Assembly (NCBI GenBank): GCA_963978905.1
Contig: OZ022259.1
Coordinates: 20,186,068 to 20,250,067 of the forward strand
Direction of reading: 5' to 3'
DNA from: Trichostrongylus colubriformis
Lineage: Eukaryota > Nematoda > Chromadorea > Rhabditida > Trichostrongylidae
DNA: 64,000 nucleotides
A model generated the notes under the pieces. The model saw only the letters and a list, made by a program, of their open reading frames with translations, had not been told where the DNA came from and made no database searches. The position numbers and the translations under genes are program-made. The number at the start of each line of letters is the position of its first letter. The stretch's first letter is position 1. Shown here piece by piece: positions 34,902 through 47,999 of this stretch.

Positions 34902-35737
34902 TTCTCCGAAGCTATTAGCTGTCAGGCAGTAGTTCGCCCGGAATGACCACAATTCACGAGTAATCAATGCACTCTTAATCAATAATCACCTATAAAGTGA
35001 AACCTGACAGAGGTAAGGCTACACCGTGAGACAACCGTCAAAGTGGGCGTGGCTTGAAACCTCGCGAAGAATTACTTCTTTCAAATTTATTTATCGCAAC
35101 AGGCGACACTTGCATAATAACACTGGAATACTTATGTATGTTTGATATAGTTAGTGAAGAATAACTCTCAAAGCGCAACGACTTTTTTCTCTTGAATATC
35201 ACTTCTCTGCTCCTCTCACTAAAGTGCAGAGACGCAGAGAACACTTTGCTCTTCGGCCGAGTCGTAAGATAAATATGGGTGAAAATAGAAGTTGTGAAGC
35301 TTATAAAACTGTACAAAGGAATGCCTCAAGTAGTAATAAATGGGACCATATTGAAACGAGAACACTGTCCAATCAATACGTATTTCAAGAATGGAGGGCG
35401 AAAAGATCGATATTAGGCACAATGGTGATTGAACAATTATTTAGTAATTAAGAAAAAGACAACGCAACGTATGATGTAAATGTGTACGAAATTGCAAATT
35501 ATTGATTATCTGATGAAAAGTGGTCGATTCCTGCATCGATTGCACAACGCGTGACTTAGAGCTTAGCAGTACTAGACAATATAATGTAAAGCTATAGGAA
35601 AGAAAATGATGAAAATATCAGAAGAACAAACAAAAATAAAATGAAATGGAATGGATCATCACAGCATTGATTGTGCTTGTAACATCTATGAGTATAACGT
35701 ATGTTTACAAAAAAAAAAATGTACGGCTTCATCCGGA
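34902..35737. other. Convergent 3' intergenic spacer, presumably includes pros-1 3' UTR
   Basis: AT-rich with no exons. On the minus strand the first AATAAA I see past the pros-1 stop is at about 35086-35091, roughly 650 nt downstream. It is a possible but unproven poly(A) signal. Confidence 0.35.
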
Positions 35738-38700
35738 CTATTCCAACCGCTCGAGGAAATTCGGATCTTTGAAATACTCAGGTATTTGATCGTCTAGTCG
35801 ATTGATCACCTTAAAAATATCAAAATGACATAAATTACTTCATAAAACCACAAAGGTTAGACAAATTTCAAAATTGTCTCAAACGCGTTTTAGCGATTTA
35901 CAGATCCCCGTTCACATTACACCTGTATCTTCAGCTGGGCTCTTCAGATACCCCCAGGGTCGAAATGGGTTGAAGAATCCTCTGCTGAAACGGTTCGAGG
36001 CTACGTCGAGGAATCTGCGAGGGATGGGGAGGCCCCGGAAAAGAGAACAGTCGCATTTTCCTAGTGATTATGACCGACAATGGGATCCTCTAAAAACAAT
36101 CAATATTTTAATTCATGTACTTCGACTTCTAGGAAGCTAGGTAGCAATACCTTGTTACTTAGAAGTACAAAATGTGATGATCATCGATTGGCGACATTTT
36201 TGTGCGACCATTAGCATACCGGCAACAACAGTCATGGAAGGGAGGGTGGGCATCGTATGGTCGGGGTCGATTTGGGAAGTGGGACATATTGCTAAAATAT
36301 TTTTCGCAACGCAACGCTTAGACCTGATAGCGCCATGGCAAACCGCGCCACCAAAAGAAGCGCCATGTGCTGCGTATAACCGCCATACATCACATATCTG
36401 CGAGATACCAGTCGATGTGAGTGATACGCAAAAAGCGTACATAATTGGAACCAGCGAAGAGGTAGTGACTAGTTTTTCAGAATTTTGACCACTTCTCTCG
36501 GCTTTTTTCTCTACTACCTCACTACATGTGTAGCACTCGACAGCGTTCCGGTTCCGTTACATTCAACTAAATTTGCGAAAGTACTCAATCAAATCACTGA
36601 GCCAAGAAGACTCACTTTGTAAATCTGCTTTTTCCACGACGGTTCAGCATCCTTTCCAAGACGAATCGCATCGAAGAATTCACGCAACGACTCCTGGACG
36701 ACATTCACCAAATTCTCAGGAGGCTAGAACGGTATAACTTTTGGTAGGTTAACAATGAAAATAAATACTCTGATGCATCTACATACCTGAACGTGATTAT
36801 TTCTATTATAATGTTGGTTTAAAGTGCGGAATATTTCCGAATCCATTGTGACTATGATATCATCACGTGACGTGATGCCCTCGGCAAGCGCTTGACGAGC
36901 AAATTTATCCATTTGAATGTAATAGAATTCTCTGAAAATAGAATATTTCAAAAACACTATAATCATGGGGTGCATTGAAAACCAATATAAAGTGAAAACT
37001 AATATATCACATGATCCCATGACCATAATAATTTGTTGAAATTGGTTTAGTGGAAGAGGGTACACGTAGTGATTTCTATAAATATTGATCAGTTCTAAAA
37101 CCTACTGTATTTATACGATTGCTCAAATCGCCTTTTATGAACACAAATTTGAATGAAAGAAAAAAGGGAATTTTTTAGAAGGATAAGCAGTTAAGCTTAC
37201 TTTGAACCAATTAAACCTTCAGAAGTTTCGCAATAACACCTTATTTTGGAAGCCACCATTTCGTGGTTATGGGATTACGTTTCACTTCCCATTGTACAAT
37301 TACAGACCGCCGAACGGCAGTGCCGGCAGGCTAAGAACATCCACCACCTGTTCATTGAAAACGCTCTGATGTCAATTTGAAAGCTATGTCAAGGCAAGGC
37401 TGCCCATATAGAAATGTATGTAATCGAATCCAGCGGTGCTCTCTATATGTGACGCGGCCTTGAGTACGAAATGTTTGATTAGATGGCCCGAATTCGGTCG
37501 CGCGAATGGGCCACCACCTATGAGAACGGCGGGGACGTTTGACTATCATCGGGCCAAACGTTGCATGGATCACATTTCATTCAGACGGAAACCTGAGTAT
37601 TGTTTTAGTCTGTTGAGTGGATAACTACTCTTTATGCAGTTCCCTCTTCATGAGAACCTATGCCAACTTCTGCTAAAACGGGAACTTCGTCGGCCGGTTC
37701 TGGGCGCCGTATAGACAATACTCTAAGCCCCGCTAGTTGATCCGCTTATCAACCTACCGTACACCACGCGACATCATTTCGGGCGGACGATTACCGCCCG
37801 CGAATCTCGAAGGAACTTGTCAACGCTGGCGGAGGGGAGACCAGGTGGAAAGTACGTCAGCCTAGCGATCAAATGCAGACCATTAGGGCAACCCTAGCAG
37901 TACGCCAAAGTGCAAACTTTGACTTTTCTTTATTTGAAGATCATAATTATCGAGTAGGAGCAGTGAAAACTAACATTCCGGCCTAATTACTATGAACAAT
38001 TACCCAGACTACCTTTGCGCAGCCAAAAAGTACATCTTTTTCAGAATTGTAGTCTCCAAATAGACTCAATATTTGTCAAATATCTGAGGAGCACTTCCAG
38101 TCGGTTTATGAGGCCAATTCTTGAAAGGGCATAGCCCAAAGTACAAATTGGTATTATTCAGGATTCAGTCTACTCAAACAGTCGGGCCCCGGATATGCAA
38201 CCACACCGCCGTCGTCAAGCCGTACAGCTCAGTTGCCGCCGGTTCAGATCGAATTCTAATCGCATCGAATTCGACGAGCGCGTGTGTCGTCTTGCAATAG
38301 GATTACTGTAGTGCGTGACGAATTCCCCCTAAGACCCTTTTCTCCTCGCATCGCAAGTCGACCATATTGAAGGTTCGTAAGCGGGCCGTGCCAGATCTAC
38401 TACTTCCCTTCCAGAGAATCAAATCGTTTCAACTAGTAGGCTCAAGCGTGGTTCGAGGAGTCCTCAACGAGGTGTCTATTTTTTTGAGAATTCCTTGAAG
38501 AATTCTTAATTACCACCTCTTTTTCAATAATTCTTGGACCGATGAGGTGGTCTCTAAGAAGCCATAATCAAACTTTGTATTTACTAAGGAACTCTTATAG
38601 TCGGGAGGGGGTCGTACTTCTCAGATATTTTCCTCAACGCAACGCTTGACCCTGACTCAAAATGCGACCGTTCGAAGGATGGGATCCCATTAACCCTGGA

Positions 38701-41700
38701 CTCGGATTAAAATACTCAAGAATCCATCTTGAAGCAATTCGATGTCTCCACATACAACAGTACACTCCGCTGCTCATACATATGTTTTTACGGTGACGCC
38801 TTTTGTATGGTACAACTAACTCATACTACTATATATAGCCATATTTATTTCATCATTTATCATTTATTTTAGTTTTTCCCCTCATTTACTTCCACATCCC
38901 TGGACGATGCAATTCTACAGCGCTGACATGCGATCTGACGCTCGTCTTCGTAAATCTCAGAAACTCTCGACAAGCTTTATCGTGCTGTCAATCGCACCGA
39001 CGTGCGCCATTCGCTCAGCGGGATGCCATCTCAATAACGAACGGACACCAATAAGGCGTGAACGACAACATCATGACAAGTATTGCATACTTAAGCATGC
39101 TAATTGCCAAGAAAAATCGCTCATGATATCGCATCTTATCGCTGGGTGATCAATCACGCATTTAGCTCACATACCCATTTATCAATCAATTTCGCAAGTT
39201 AATGACGCGGAAGCTCAACAAAATTCTATAACTCTTATCAGAATTCTGAGCATAAAGTGGAAATTATAGCGCAGAGGTGGGAGATGCTGTGCTGTGATCA
39301 ATCATAGTTCGGTCCTGAGCCAAGTCACTCCTTTTGACATTAGTCATTCCCAAACATACATATTGTTCTCTATACACGAATATAATCCATGGACCAAAGG
39401 CCATTTTCCTCTAAAGACACCGTAAGGGAGTAATTTTGGCTTACGATAGAACAGACGTAGTGTGGACGAGTTCAAATGACCGCCATTGCACAAACTCGCC
39501 AATTTGACGCCTTGGCATGGTGCCAAGAGAAGATGTTTCCATTATAAAGTTGTTCATTCCTTTTACCTTCTCCTTTGTTCTTTCTTATATTGTTTCTAGA
39601 TGTACTTACATGAATGTTAATGTACTTGGGAATGGCCACTCCACTGCGCTGGGAGTCAGGTGCTACAACTAAAGTTGGCCCGCGGCCGTCTCCTACAGCG
39701 GACAACGCGGAACGCCAGTGCGATGATGCGAATGAGGCGCGAATACACACCGCAGCGATGCACTTTTGAGTTCGGGTTTTTTCACCGATTATCGCTTCTA
39801 ACCTTCTGCGTTCGTTACGAAATGCTCATTTCTTTGTATGTTTCTCTTGTTTCGGACCCCCTTCCGGTTCCTTTAAGGGCGGCAAAGATGGCGGACTTGA
39901 GTCTTTGGATGAGTCACGAAGGGGTAAGCCACGCATGCAACTTCTATCGAAAAGTGCACAGTCCTGTGCAAATTGGCGAAATTCAAATAATTTTTTGGTG
40001 CATACACACTGCAGTAGCATGAGGCTCCACTGCCATGCGTGCGATGCTCAACCCCAGCCAGGGTCAAACAGGCATCATTGTCTCTCACGTGGTTAAGCAT
40101 ATTGACCATATTCGGGCCTAAGATCGAGGAAAATTTCTGGAAAACACGACATCGTCTTCCGTCGATGCTACCCATTTCCATACTCGAGGTATCTCCCAAA
40201 AAAACAATTGAAAAAAATCTAACATTAAGTTTGCTCACCGAGAAGTCATAAAAATCAACTAATCGGTCCCAAAATTCCTCAAAAAGTGACAGCCTTCCTG
40301 ACAATCTCCGAAAAATGTTTGAAAATAGGAACTTCTTTCCCAGAATACGACCCGCCTCAGGTCACTCTACCCATGTTCCCTGGTTATGACTACCAGAAAC
40401 ACTTGCATCACTTTAATTCTTTAATTTTTAAAACTTGTATCCCTTTAATTCCTTAATCTTCCAAATTATAAATCATTTTATCTCTGGATCAAAATGAAAA
40501 CACACCTGAAGTTGCTGAACCACTTCACCAATTGCGCCGTATTATTCTTATTGAATCGGACATCCGGGAAGTACGATTTCAACAGCGTCGAATTCGGATA
40601 ACGAGTATAGAAGAACATCAGTTTGGCTTTTCGGAGATGAACTGGCGTCAATGTGTAGCTGAAAGGAAGGCAGTATTTCCTTGCAAACAGGTAGAACTCG
40701 TCCATGTTTTATAAAGAAAAGCCGAGTGGGCGTGGCTTCCCACCAACTCACCTCTGACCATTATCGTATCCACCACATTCGCTGGTTTCATCCGAGTTCG
40801 TGGGACTACCTTCACGTTCGCCAAATGATGCACCGCCATACAACGGATGTCCAACCATTGTTGGAGGGAAATAGTTGGAGAGTGGCGTCGAATGAGAAAG
40901 CTGAACGAAAATCAAATAATCGTCACCCCATTAAAGTAAACTCTTCAAAAACCCACAACAGGACTGCTCCTCGTGCTACTCGGTGAGCCTTCTCGTGCCA
41001 TCGGCGTACCGTTCATTTTTCGTACGCTATCAGTCACCTAAACAATCCGCATAGGTTTATCAGATATACTTTTAGGTTCATCAGACTGTTACCTTGCTCC
41101 TCTTCTTCTTAGGACCGTCATCCTCGAATGGTCTGCGCATTTGATTTAAAGCAGCCAACGAATTGAACGCGTTCAGTGGAGATGGAAAGATGCCAGTGGG
41201 AGGCACTGGAATCATGGAAGTCTTAGAGTTTTTAGCTCATTATCATTATATCAAATACTATCAAAATCACGCTACATTTCGGGTAATTAGCAAATACCGT
41301 AACGAAGCTGTTAGTAAAGAACAGTTATAAAATAAATAATTAAAAGCTGCTCAGCCCGGATCTGGAGGTCTATATCGTTTTATACACACCCAACTTCATA
41401 AAGGTGGTTCCAAAGTTTTCATCTAACTTTCCACGTCCTAATCACCATTGGCGGTAGGGCGCTGATGCGAGTTTTGACCACACCCCTTAGGAAAGTGTTG
41501 CCGAAGCCCATCCAAACACTCCCACAACAATTGGCGATGAAAAATCCGGGACAGTAACCAAACCAAAGACGACCGAGTTGGTGCCCACCTACTTGTAAAT
41601 GTATTGTCCCTTTGCAGTAGAACCTTCTGACAACTCCAAGGGCCTGCCTTCGCCCCTGAGAGCTCCTGGCTGCGTATTATAACACATTATGGCGTGGAAT

Positions 41701-44700
41701 TTCGTAAAAGCGCACACTTCTACCCATCTCTACAGAGGCATCTGGGCCAGCGCCTATTGCTAACTGGCCACTACTCAATGGCTTCAGTTCAGCTAGGTTA
41801 TTAATACTTACTGTGCGGATTAAGGCCAAAATGTGCCGCCAGCGGATTTGGCGCAGGAAACAACGTGCTGAACATAGGTGGAACCGCTGGTCGAGCTGCT
41901 TCTTGCTGTAAACGAGCCATCTCATTTGCTGCCCATTCCTTCAACACCTAGAAAGAATAGCATAAAATTCGAGTTTACTACTAAATTTAATTATTATTAG
42001 CATTCAATTATTGGGATCTGGTATCTAATAAGATGAAATGTAAGGATTGAAAAAGAAATTTCGCGGGTTTTGGCGATGTTACAGCCGACTGCTCGAAAGT
42101 AGAGGTTAGCAGCTGAATTGACGATTATAAATGCCCCATGCCAGCCAAGAGGCCATTTTTCGCTAGTGATCCTGCTTTAACATCGACTCGTGCATTTATA
42201 GTATAGTATTTTTACATATTATTAATATCACAAACCTTATCGATCGATCCTGATAACGAGTCGATGATCTCGGTTTTGAGTGTTTGTGCCAACTGCGTAA
42301 AATCTCTGGGTCGAACCTTTTCCGGCATCTAAACAAGTTGTTAATTGGTAGCTCGTCAGATAGTAACTACAACTCGTACACTTACAATTTCCGCAGGAGG
42401 TTGCTGTGGAGGCGGTTGTGGTGGGAAGAACTTTTTCTGTTGTTCAATAATATTATTGTAGAGCTTCCTTTGTGTTTCGAACATTTCTTGAAATTTCATA
42501 TTTGGCTGATTCAATTGTGATTGGAGGGCGCTAAGACCCTCGAATTGTCGACTGTTTTCCGTCCCTGGTTTGTCTTCACTCTTGACCAGACCATCGTCAT
42601 TGGTGTTGATGTCCTGCGATGGGTTCTCATCGTCATCATCCTCATCCAGATGTTCAACATCTTCAATGTTCTTTTGCGGTTGGAATGACTTTCGCTTCGA
42701 CGAGGACGACGACGAGGCCGTCGAGTTAGCACTTTCGTTGCTCAGACGTGGTTCACCCACTGCGACATCGTCGTTGACCAGCTCAGCTGTCTGAAAAGCA
42801 CACCCTGTTAGATTAGACAAAACGATCGATAACCATCGGACACTAATTTGCGTATCAACGAAATTTATGACAGCACAATCTCCTCCCCATATTCTGCGAT
42901 ATAACTCCCTCCGAAAAGGCTGCTGACCTGCGCTCTTCAATCCACAAAAATTAGCCTTGAAAGAACGGTGAGAAGTAAGGGAGGGGGGATAAAATTGAGC
43001 ACGAAATTATCATTTTGGCCGTCTGAACACCAACCGTTCTCAACCAACCAGAATACTACCTTATTTGTGTAATGCTTTTCCGAACAAGGTTGTTAGGTGG
43101 ATCAAGTTATTTATGGCCTGACGTTTCGACCTTTTCGTCGTCTTCAGAGGCCCCGTGATCCACCGAGAGTGGTAGGACGTCGCTACCGACTCTTGTTAGT
43201 ACACTGTACGACTACACGTGCACTGCAAAATACTACCGCCAACAGAGGATTCCCCGACATGAGCTCGGGCCAGATATTTATGAATGAATCAGTGCAACTT
43301 ACAAGTTTAATTTTTTTACATTTTCACTACAACTTGCGATCGATGGCTATTCGCATACCAATTGCAGGAGCTGCCGGTTGTACACTACTAGTATGTAGCT
43401 ACATTAATTTTTCACAGGCAGTTCAGCTCCAACAAACTACTCAAATCAGTCACCAATCTGATTTGATTATCAAACCATCAAACTGTACTCTCACCTGATC
43501 TTCAGCTGTCTCCACATCCAACTGGTCAATTTCTTCAGTCGAGTTTGTAAGATCCATTTTCTTAAAATGGTAGGTATATTTGGCAAAATTGCAACCGTTG
43601 CAACCAATATTTGCTACAGTTTCGGTCTTTAAGTATTCCAATCAATACTCATTCTGATCATACTGCTCGTTGTGGTGATACGAACTCTATGGTTGGTTTC
43701 TACAAAGTTACACAAAAACAACAACATATTACAGAAAGGGAGGGGAGTGAAAATCGATCATTATTGATTGTGGTCAACTGGTGCAAAGATCGAACCATCA
43801 CCTCCTCTCACACCACAAAAAGTCAACTTTTTCGGGAGAACCAAAAACTCGAAAAAAGATCGGCTGGTTGTGAGGGAGAACCTACCAATGACCATACTGT
43901 TTATAAGGTGAGGATACTGTGAGTCAACTTTCCATACGTTCGAGTAAGTTGGTGTATGAGATTATAAACACGCGATTATGCAACGAAGAGATTGTCGACG
44001 ACACCGCTACCACCACCGCCGCCGTTGCCGACGACGACGACGAAGTTCCGGCAAGGATTGGCCGAAATTTCGCCCTCGATGACAACTGGTTATAGGTTAA
44101 GGCGATAGACATCATTTGAAAGTATCGCGCAGTAAGATTTCACCGATTCGCTTTCAACGGAAACACTGAACTAAAAATAAGATCGCAGCTGGGAGCTGTG
44201 TCGCATCTCACGGAACGCTGCCGTACTAGAGACCTTGAAACCATCAAAGTACTACTTATTTCGAACTTGTATGAAAAAGGGATGTTTGGAGGCCCACCAA
44301 AAAAAAAAACAAAGCCTCCCGTCCCTCCGGAGTTTCTGAGTTGGCACCGAGCTAAAGATGAGAGGACACATAATAACAATGAGTTGAACATCGCCTGATC
44401 CCTACTAATCATTGTATAAGCCAAATCACATTCAAATGATGCTACGATTCTGAATGGAAGTAGAATGCGTGGCGCATCACAGAAAACGATTGAATAACGC
44501 TGACTGCTTTTTTGTACTTGTGAGGAAGGCTATTTTGAACACGACTCACGCGCTTCCCAGAATGATTTTCATGAAAAGTTGCAGGCTTGTGGCAGTTGTT
44601 TCGTACTAGTTATTCTTGTTTGTTTATCAACATTCCATATGTTTGACCTTACAACTAAACATTTTGTTTTTCAATTCCATTACCTTTCTCCTTTCCTACC

Positions 44701-47700
44701 GATCTGGTAGACACTAGTTTACGGTTATGGCTGTTATGCTATCGCTACTGAAGTGATTACGCAAAAATATGCCACAGGCAAATCCGAAAATCTGTGTTTA
44801 TTTTGCAACTGACTGTCGCCCGGCCGACGTCATTGGCAGTCATCCATAAAAAAATGAATTTCCTCAAAGTTTGCAACGTCTCTAAGCCCCTTTTCTACTA
44901 CACCATAATCATCGTTGGATTACCATTTTGAAGTGAAATAAATCCCTCACTAGATTATCCTTGCAGCTGAGATCCGTCGGCTGATCATCCTTCACGAATT
45001 CCAAGTCCGCCGCATTCTGACTCATCCACGGGAACAACGCACTAATCGCATCCGACGCCATGTCGTCACGAAGTCCTTTACCTCCTTGTTGCTGAAAAAT
45101 CACACGGCACTATTGATCCGTATCGATCAGATGGGCGCACATACTTAGTGACCACTTACTAGTTGGTGACCAAACAGCACGCAACTTTTGAAGAACTCTC
45201 TCGCCTGCATTTTTTCCTATTTTCACCTACAGTATCAGGAAAAGCTAAGCACATCAGAAACGTCTTGCAGTACACTGAATGACAGTAACCGCAGGATTGA
45301 AGACAGGAACAAGGGTCGAATGAGGCTTTTTTAGAATGACAGTTAGAACCCATCAAGTCTTCAGGTGCTCTGGATAACTCTCGTTGGCCCCTTTAACTAA
45401 TTTCAACCTGAAGACATTCCACGAGAATTCCGCTACATTGTAAGCTTTCTCATAAACAACTAATAGCTGCATCCTACATCCTTTCTGAAGGACGAGCCAC
45501 AAAGCCGCATTCATACTTCGCGTGCAATTCGGTCAAAATGAGCACAACGCACGCAACACAAGCCTGTTAGCAACGGAGACTACGGAAAATCCGAGACTGC
45601 TGATGCGTATTGCGGTGCGGCTTGCGTTCCTGTACCTGGCGCAAAAAAAAGCCTGCATTTGGCCGGAAAAGTGCTCTCACCGGGATGTATAGTATGAATA
45701 TGGGAATTCGCACCTGCACGTATAACGCATGCTCATGGCAGCCGAGGGTTGTTGTCATCCTCTTACAAAATGTTACTAAAATTTCATACTCATTGACTAA
45801 GTGTATGCTATTACGCGACGTTCATACACAGCACCGGCAGGGTGCGGTTGCACTCACAGCCAGAGAGTTAGAGCTGCACGAGGGATTGGTAGAGACGACG
45901 TAGACAATGGGGCAGGGTGGCTTAGGAGGAAACGCAGAGACAGACAGCCACCCTGTGACACCGGCACTGCAGAGTATGAACAGGGTCTCAGGACAGGAAA
46001 TTCGCGTGACCGCGCAACACGATAAGTGCGAGCCAGAGAAGCGCCGTATCAGTTGAGTTGGATTCTAAAACGTGGACGCTTTAGGATGTAATACGGTGCC
46101 TCCAGTCACACTTTCCGCGTCGCATGACGAATACCGCGACGCGAATATTCTGTCCTGATGTCACACAGCCTTTATGACTCACCCAGTTCTATTTCAGGTG
46201 ATCAAGGTAAGCTGGTCATGATGAAGAAAACTGCGAGGTTGCAACTTCGCAGTTTTCCACATCATGACTGGTCCTCTTTCATGGAAAGCTTATCCTTTTT
46301 TATTGTTTTTTATTTCTGTTGTTTGGCCTAATTCACTAGAATTTTTATGAAGGCAAACAAAAAAGAACCGGAAAATAAGAGAACACCACCCAGGTGAAAC
46401 AGCTGGGTGCCGGCAGATCTCCGATGGTTGAAACATCGTTTCGAACAGCTCCTTGACGGGAATAAAACGCAACTAGATGATTTAGTGGTGTACTAAGCTC
46501 GGGGAATTCTTATTAGCTGATCAGAATGTTCCCCTTTGTGACTTTATTGATGGGCATTCAAAAACGAAGATGAAAAGGTCAGATAACTAACCCAAATGTG
46601 CCCTAATAAAAGGCTTCATTCATTGACGGGATCAACTTGAGACTTGACCACCTGAGTGTCAAGAATGCGTTGCTCCTTGTTTATGAGCGATGGCTTTCAA
46701 GGTTCAAATTGAATTTTTTTTCCTTCTCTACCACTTTTAGTACTGTCTTGTCCTACAGTTGTAGGCTTGAGTTGTTCCCGGATCCGAACGTTCCAGCTGA
46801 TATATGATTTATGGCAATCTGTGGGCTTTCCAACAAAATATATTGAAATTGGGAACCACGTCTCCCCCACCACCTCAAACCATTGATTTCGAAGTGAAAT
46901 TGAGGTTTATTATCCCAAACCTCACTCTAACTCCTGCAAGTCTTCTGAGTCACCCCGCATATGGCTTTTACAACTCACAAGGGAAGGACCCGAGGTCGAA
47001 GTGGCCATTCGGAATGGGATACTTTTGACCGACGTGTTTTCAAACGCTGATCTCACGCCTGCATTCCAAATTCGCAGAAGGATTCTCTGAGCGGAATTAT
47101 GGAGGGTTTTTTTTCTTGAAAAAACAACACTATTATATAGTAGGTTCGGAATCCCGTAGCACGCGAGCCATACGTTCTCGCGCGAAAACCAGTGCCATTT
47201 TCGTGTTCAGGGGACCAAACTATCCTAGAGGACACGTATGTAGCCAACTTGAGGCCTACTGGGTAGGCCAGGAATTTTTCCCGAAATTTGGTCAAATTCT
47301 CGAATTGGCTGAAAACATGCCCTATGGGTTAGTTTGGCTCCTGAATACGAAACTCACACAGATTTTGCGCGAGAACGTATGGCTCGCGTGCTACGGGCCT
47401 CTAATCCTACCCAAACACCTTCATAACTCCGCTCAGAGAATCGTTCTGCAAATTAGGAATGCAGGTTCGAGATAAGCGCCGAAAATACGTCGAAACATGT
47501 ATCCCATTCCTAGTGGCCACTTCGACTTGGGTTCCTCCCCTTGTCAGTAGTCACTTTGATTACATTGAGAGTTTTCCTGTGGCTCCTTTTTCTTCAGATT
47601 TCAGCCACATGGGTCTAACCCACCTGATAGGTATTTCTCGGTTCACCAGCGTCAACACGTTGTCGTTGACGTTTCAACTTGAAACCACCACGTTGTATAC

Positions 47701-47830
47701 TGGGGGTATTGAACGGTAGTTGTGGATGTTGTTGATGATGATGTAGATGATGATGATGATGCTGTGGCTGGAAGAGGTACGAGAAGTGACCGAATGGTGA
47801 TGAGCTCAGTTGCGGTGGACCTGAGGACAT
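35738..47830 (-). CDS. pros-1: Prospero homeobox transcription factor, 13 exons, about 622 aa
   Basis: Coding exons in transcript order: 47624-47830, 44951-45091, 43495-43560, 42386-42790, 42236-42328, 41812-41947, 41093-41205, 40957-41037, 40752-40900, 40506-40658, 36787-36931, 36616-36723 and 35738-35809. All are GT/AG with agreeing phases (1869 nt). The atypical homeodomain plus Prospero domain covers about residues 469-622: [70 protein letters not shown] and a C-terminal [13 protein letters not shown]. Upstream are a His-rich run (24-32), the basic [17 protein letters not shown] (50-66) found near the N-terminus of Prospero proteins, a Ser/acidic region (about 160-205), Gln/Pro-rich sequence, a helix [18 protein letters not shown] into [15 protein letters not shown] (274 onwards), and a basic nuclear-localisation-like GPKKKRSK (about 380-387). 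Prospero factors act in the nucleus; C. elegans pros-1/ceh-26 acts in excretory canal and glia (known). More 5' exons are possible. Confidence 0.93.
38480..38655. repeat. Interspersed repeat copy, ACCACCTCTTTT family
   Basis: TTAATTACCACCTCTTTTTC, GGACCGATGAGGTGGTCTCT and CTCAACGCAACGCTTGACCC match modules of 29890-30290. The tail AACGCAACGCTTAGACC also occurs near 36305-36325. Confidence 0.45.
39410..39880. repeat. Direct repeat copy A (partner 55745-56212)
   Basis: Shares long near-identical stretches with 55745-56212: AATTTTGGCTTACGATAGAA, ACTCGCCAATTTGACGCCTT, GAATGGCCACTCCACTGCGC, and TTTCGGACCCCCTTCCGGTT. Copy A lies in the large pros-1 intron. No terminal inverted repeat or transposase was seen. 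Confidence 0.8.
43561..44950 (-). other. pros-1 intron between exons 2 and 3, 1.4 kb
   Basis: Begins GTGAGG and ends CATTTTAAG. Contains a (GAC)n-like run at about 44010-44045. No repeat family was recognised. Confidence 0.5.
45825..45992. mobile_element. Diverged 180-bp MITE in pros-1 intron 1
   Basis: GCGACGTTCATACACAGCAC at the left and CTGCAGAGTATGAACAGGGT at the right are inverted ends. The interior GGAAACGCAGAGACAGACAG corresponds to GGAGACGCAGAGAC in the copies at 32712 and 34723. Confidence 0.6.
46960..47550. mobile_element. Foldback element in pros-1 intron 1, related to 5789-7768
   Basis: The outer arms, about 46965-47105 (GAAGTGGCCATTCGGAATGG ... GATTCTCTGAGCGGAATTAT), invert to 47408-47545. 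The inner arms, 47148-47232 (CGTAGCACGCGAGCCATACG), invert to about 47321-47400 (CGTATGGCTCGCGTGCTACG). The centre GGTCAAATTCTCGAATTGGC and the inner-arm motif CGAGCCA.ACGTT.TCGCGC are shared with the larger foldback at 5.8-7.8 kb. Confidence 0.7.
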
Positions 47831-47848
47831 ACGGCCCGGCTGAAAATA
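47831..47848 (-). promoter_or_regulatory. Splice or trans-splice acceptor before the pros-1 ATG
   Basis: On the minus strand GTATTTTCAG precedes CCGGGCCGT and the ATG at 47828-47830. The 9-nt distance suits spliced-leader addition. However, the frame is also open upstream through the acceptor (codons for PGR), so an upstream coding exon cannot be ruled out. Confidence 0.4.
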
Positions 47849-47999
47849 CGCCCACACACCTATCTGGACACGCTAACTGATACCACATACGTACAAACCG
47901 ATTAAACCATAATCACAGATCGCGGGTATAGCTGAACATGGCAAATGAGAGAGACAATATGAATGAAAACATCAGATGCTTGAGATCTTGAATTCTGGA

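Larger units (their letters stand above)
36932..40505 (-). other. Large pros-1 intron splitting the homeodomain, 3.6 kb
   Basis: Begins GTGTG after the FSNF codons and ends ATTTTCAG before EFYYIQ. It contains an interspersed repeat copy (38480-38655) and one member (39410-39880) of a direct duplication whose other copy is at 55745-56212. No coding frame in it belongs to the Prospero protein. Confidence 0.7.

Noticed and set aside
42570..42794. Ser-rich plus-strand frame
   Set aside because: Shadow of the acidic/serine exon of pros-1 on the other strand.
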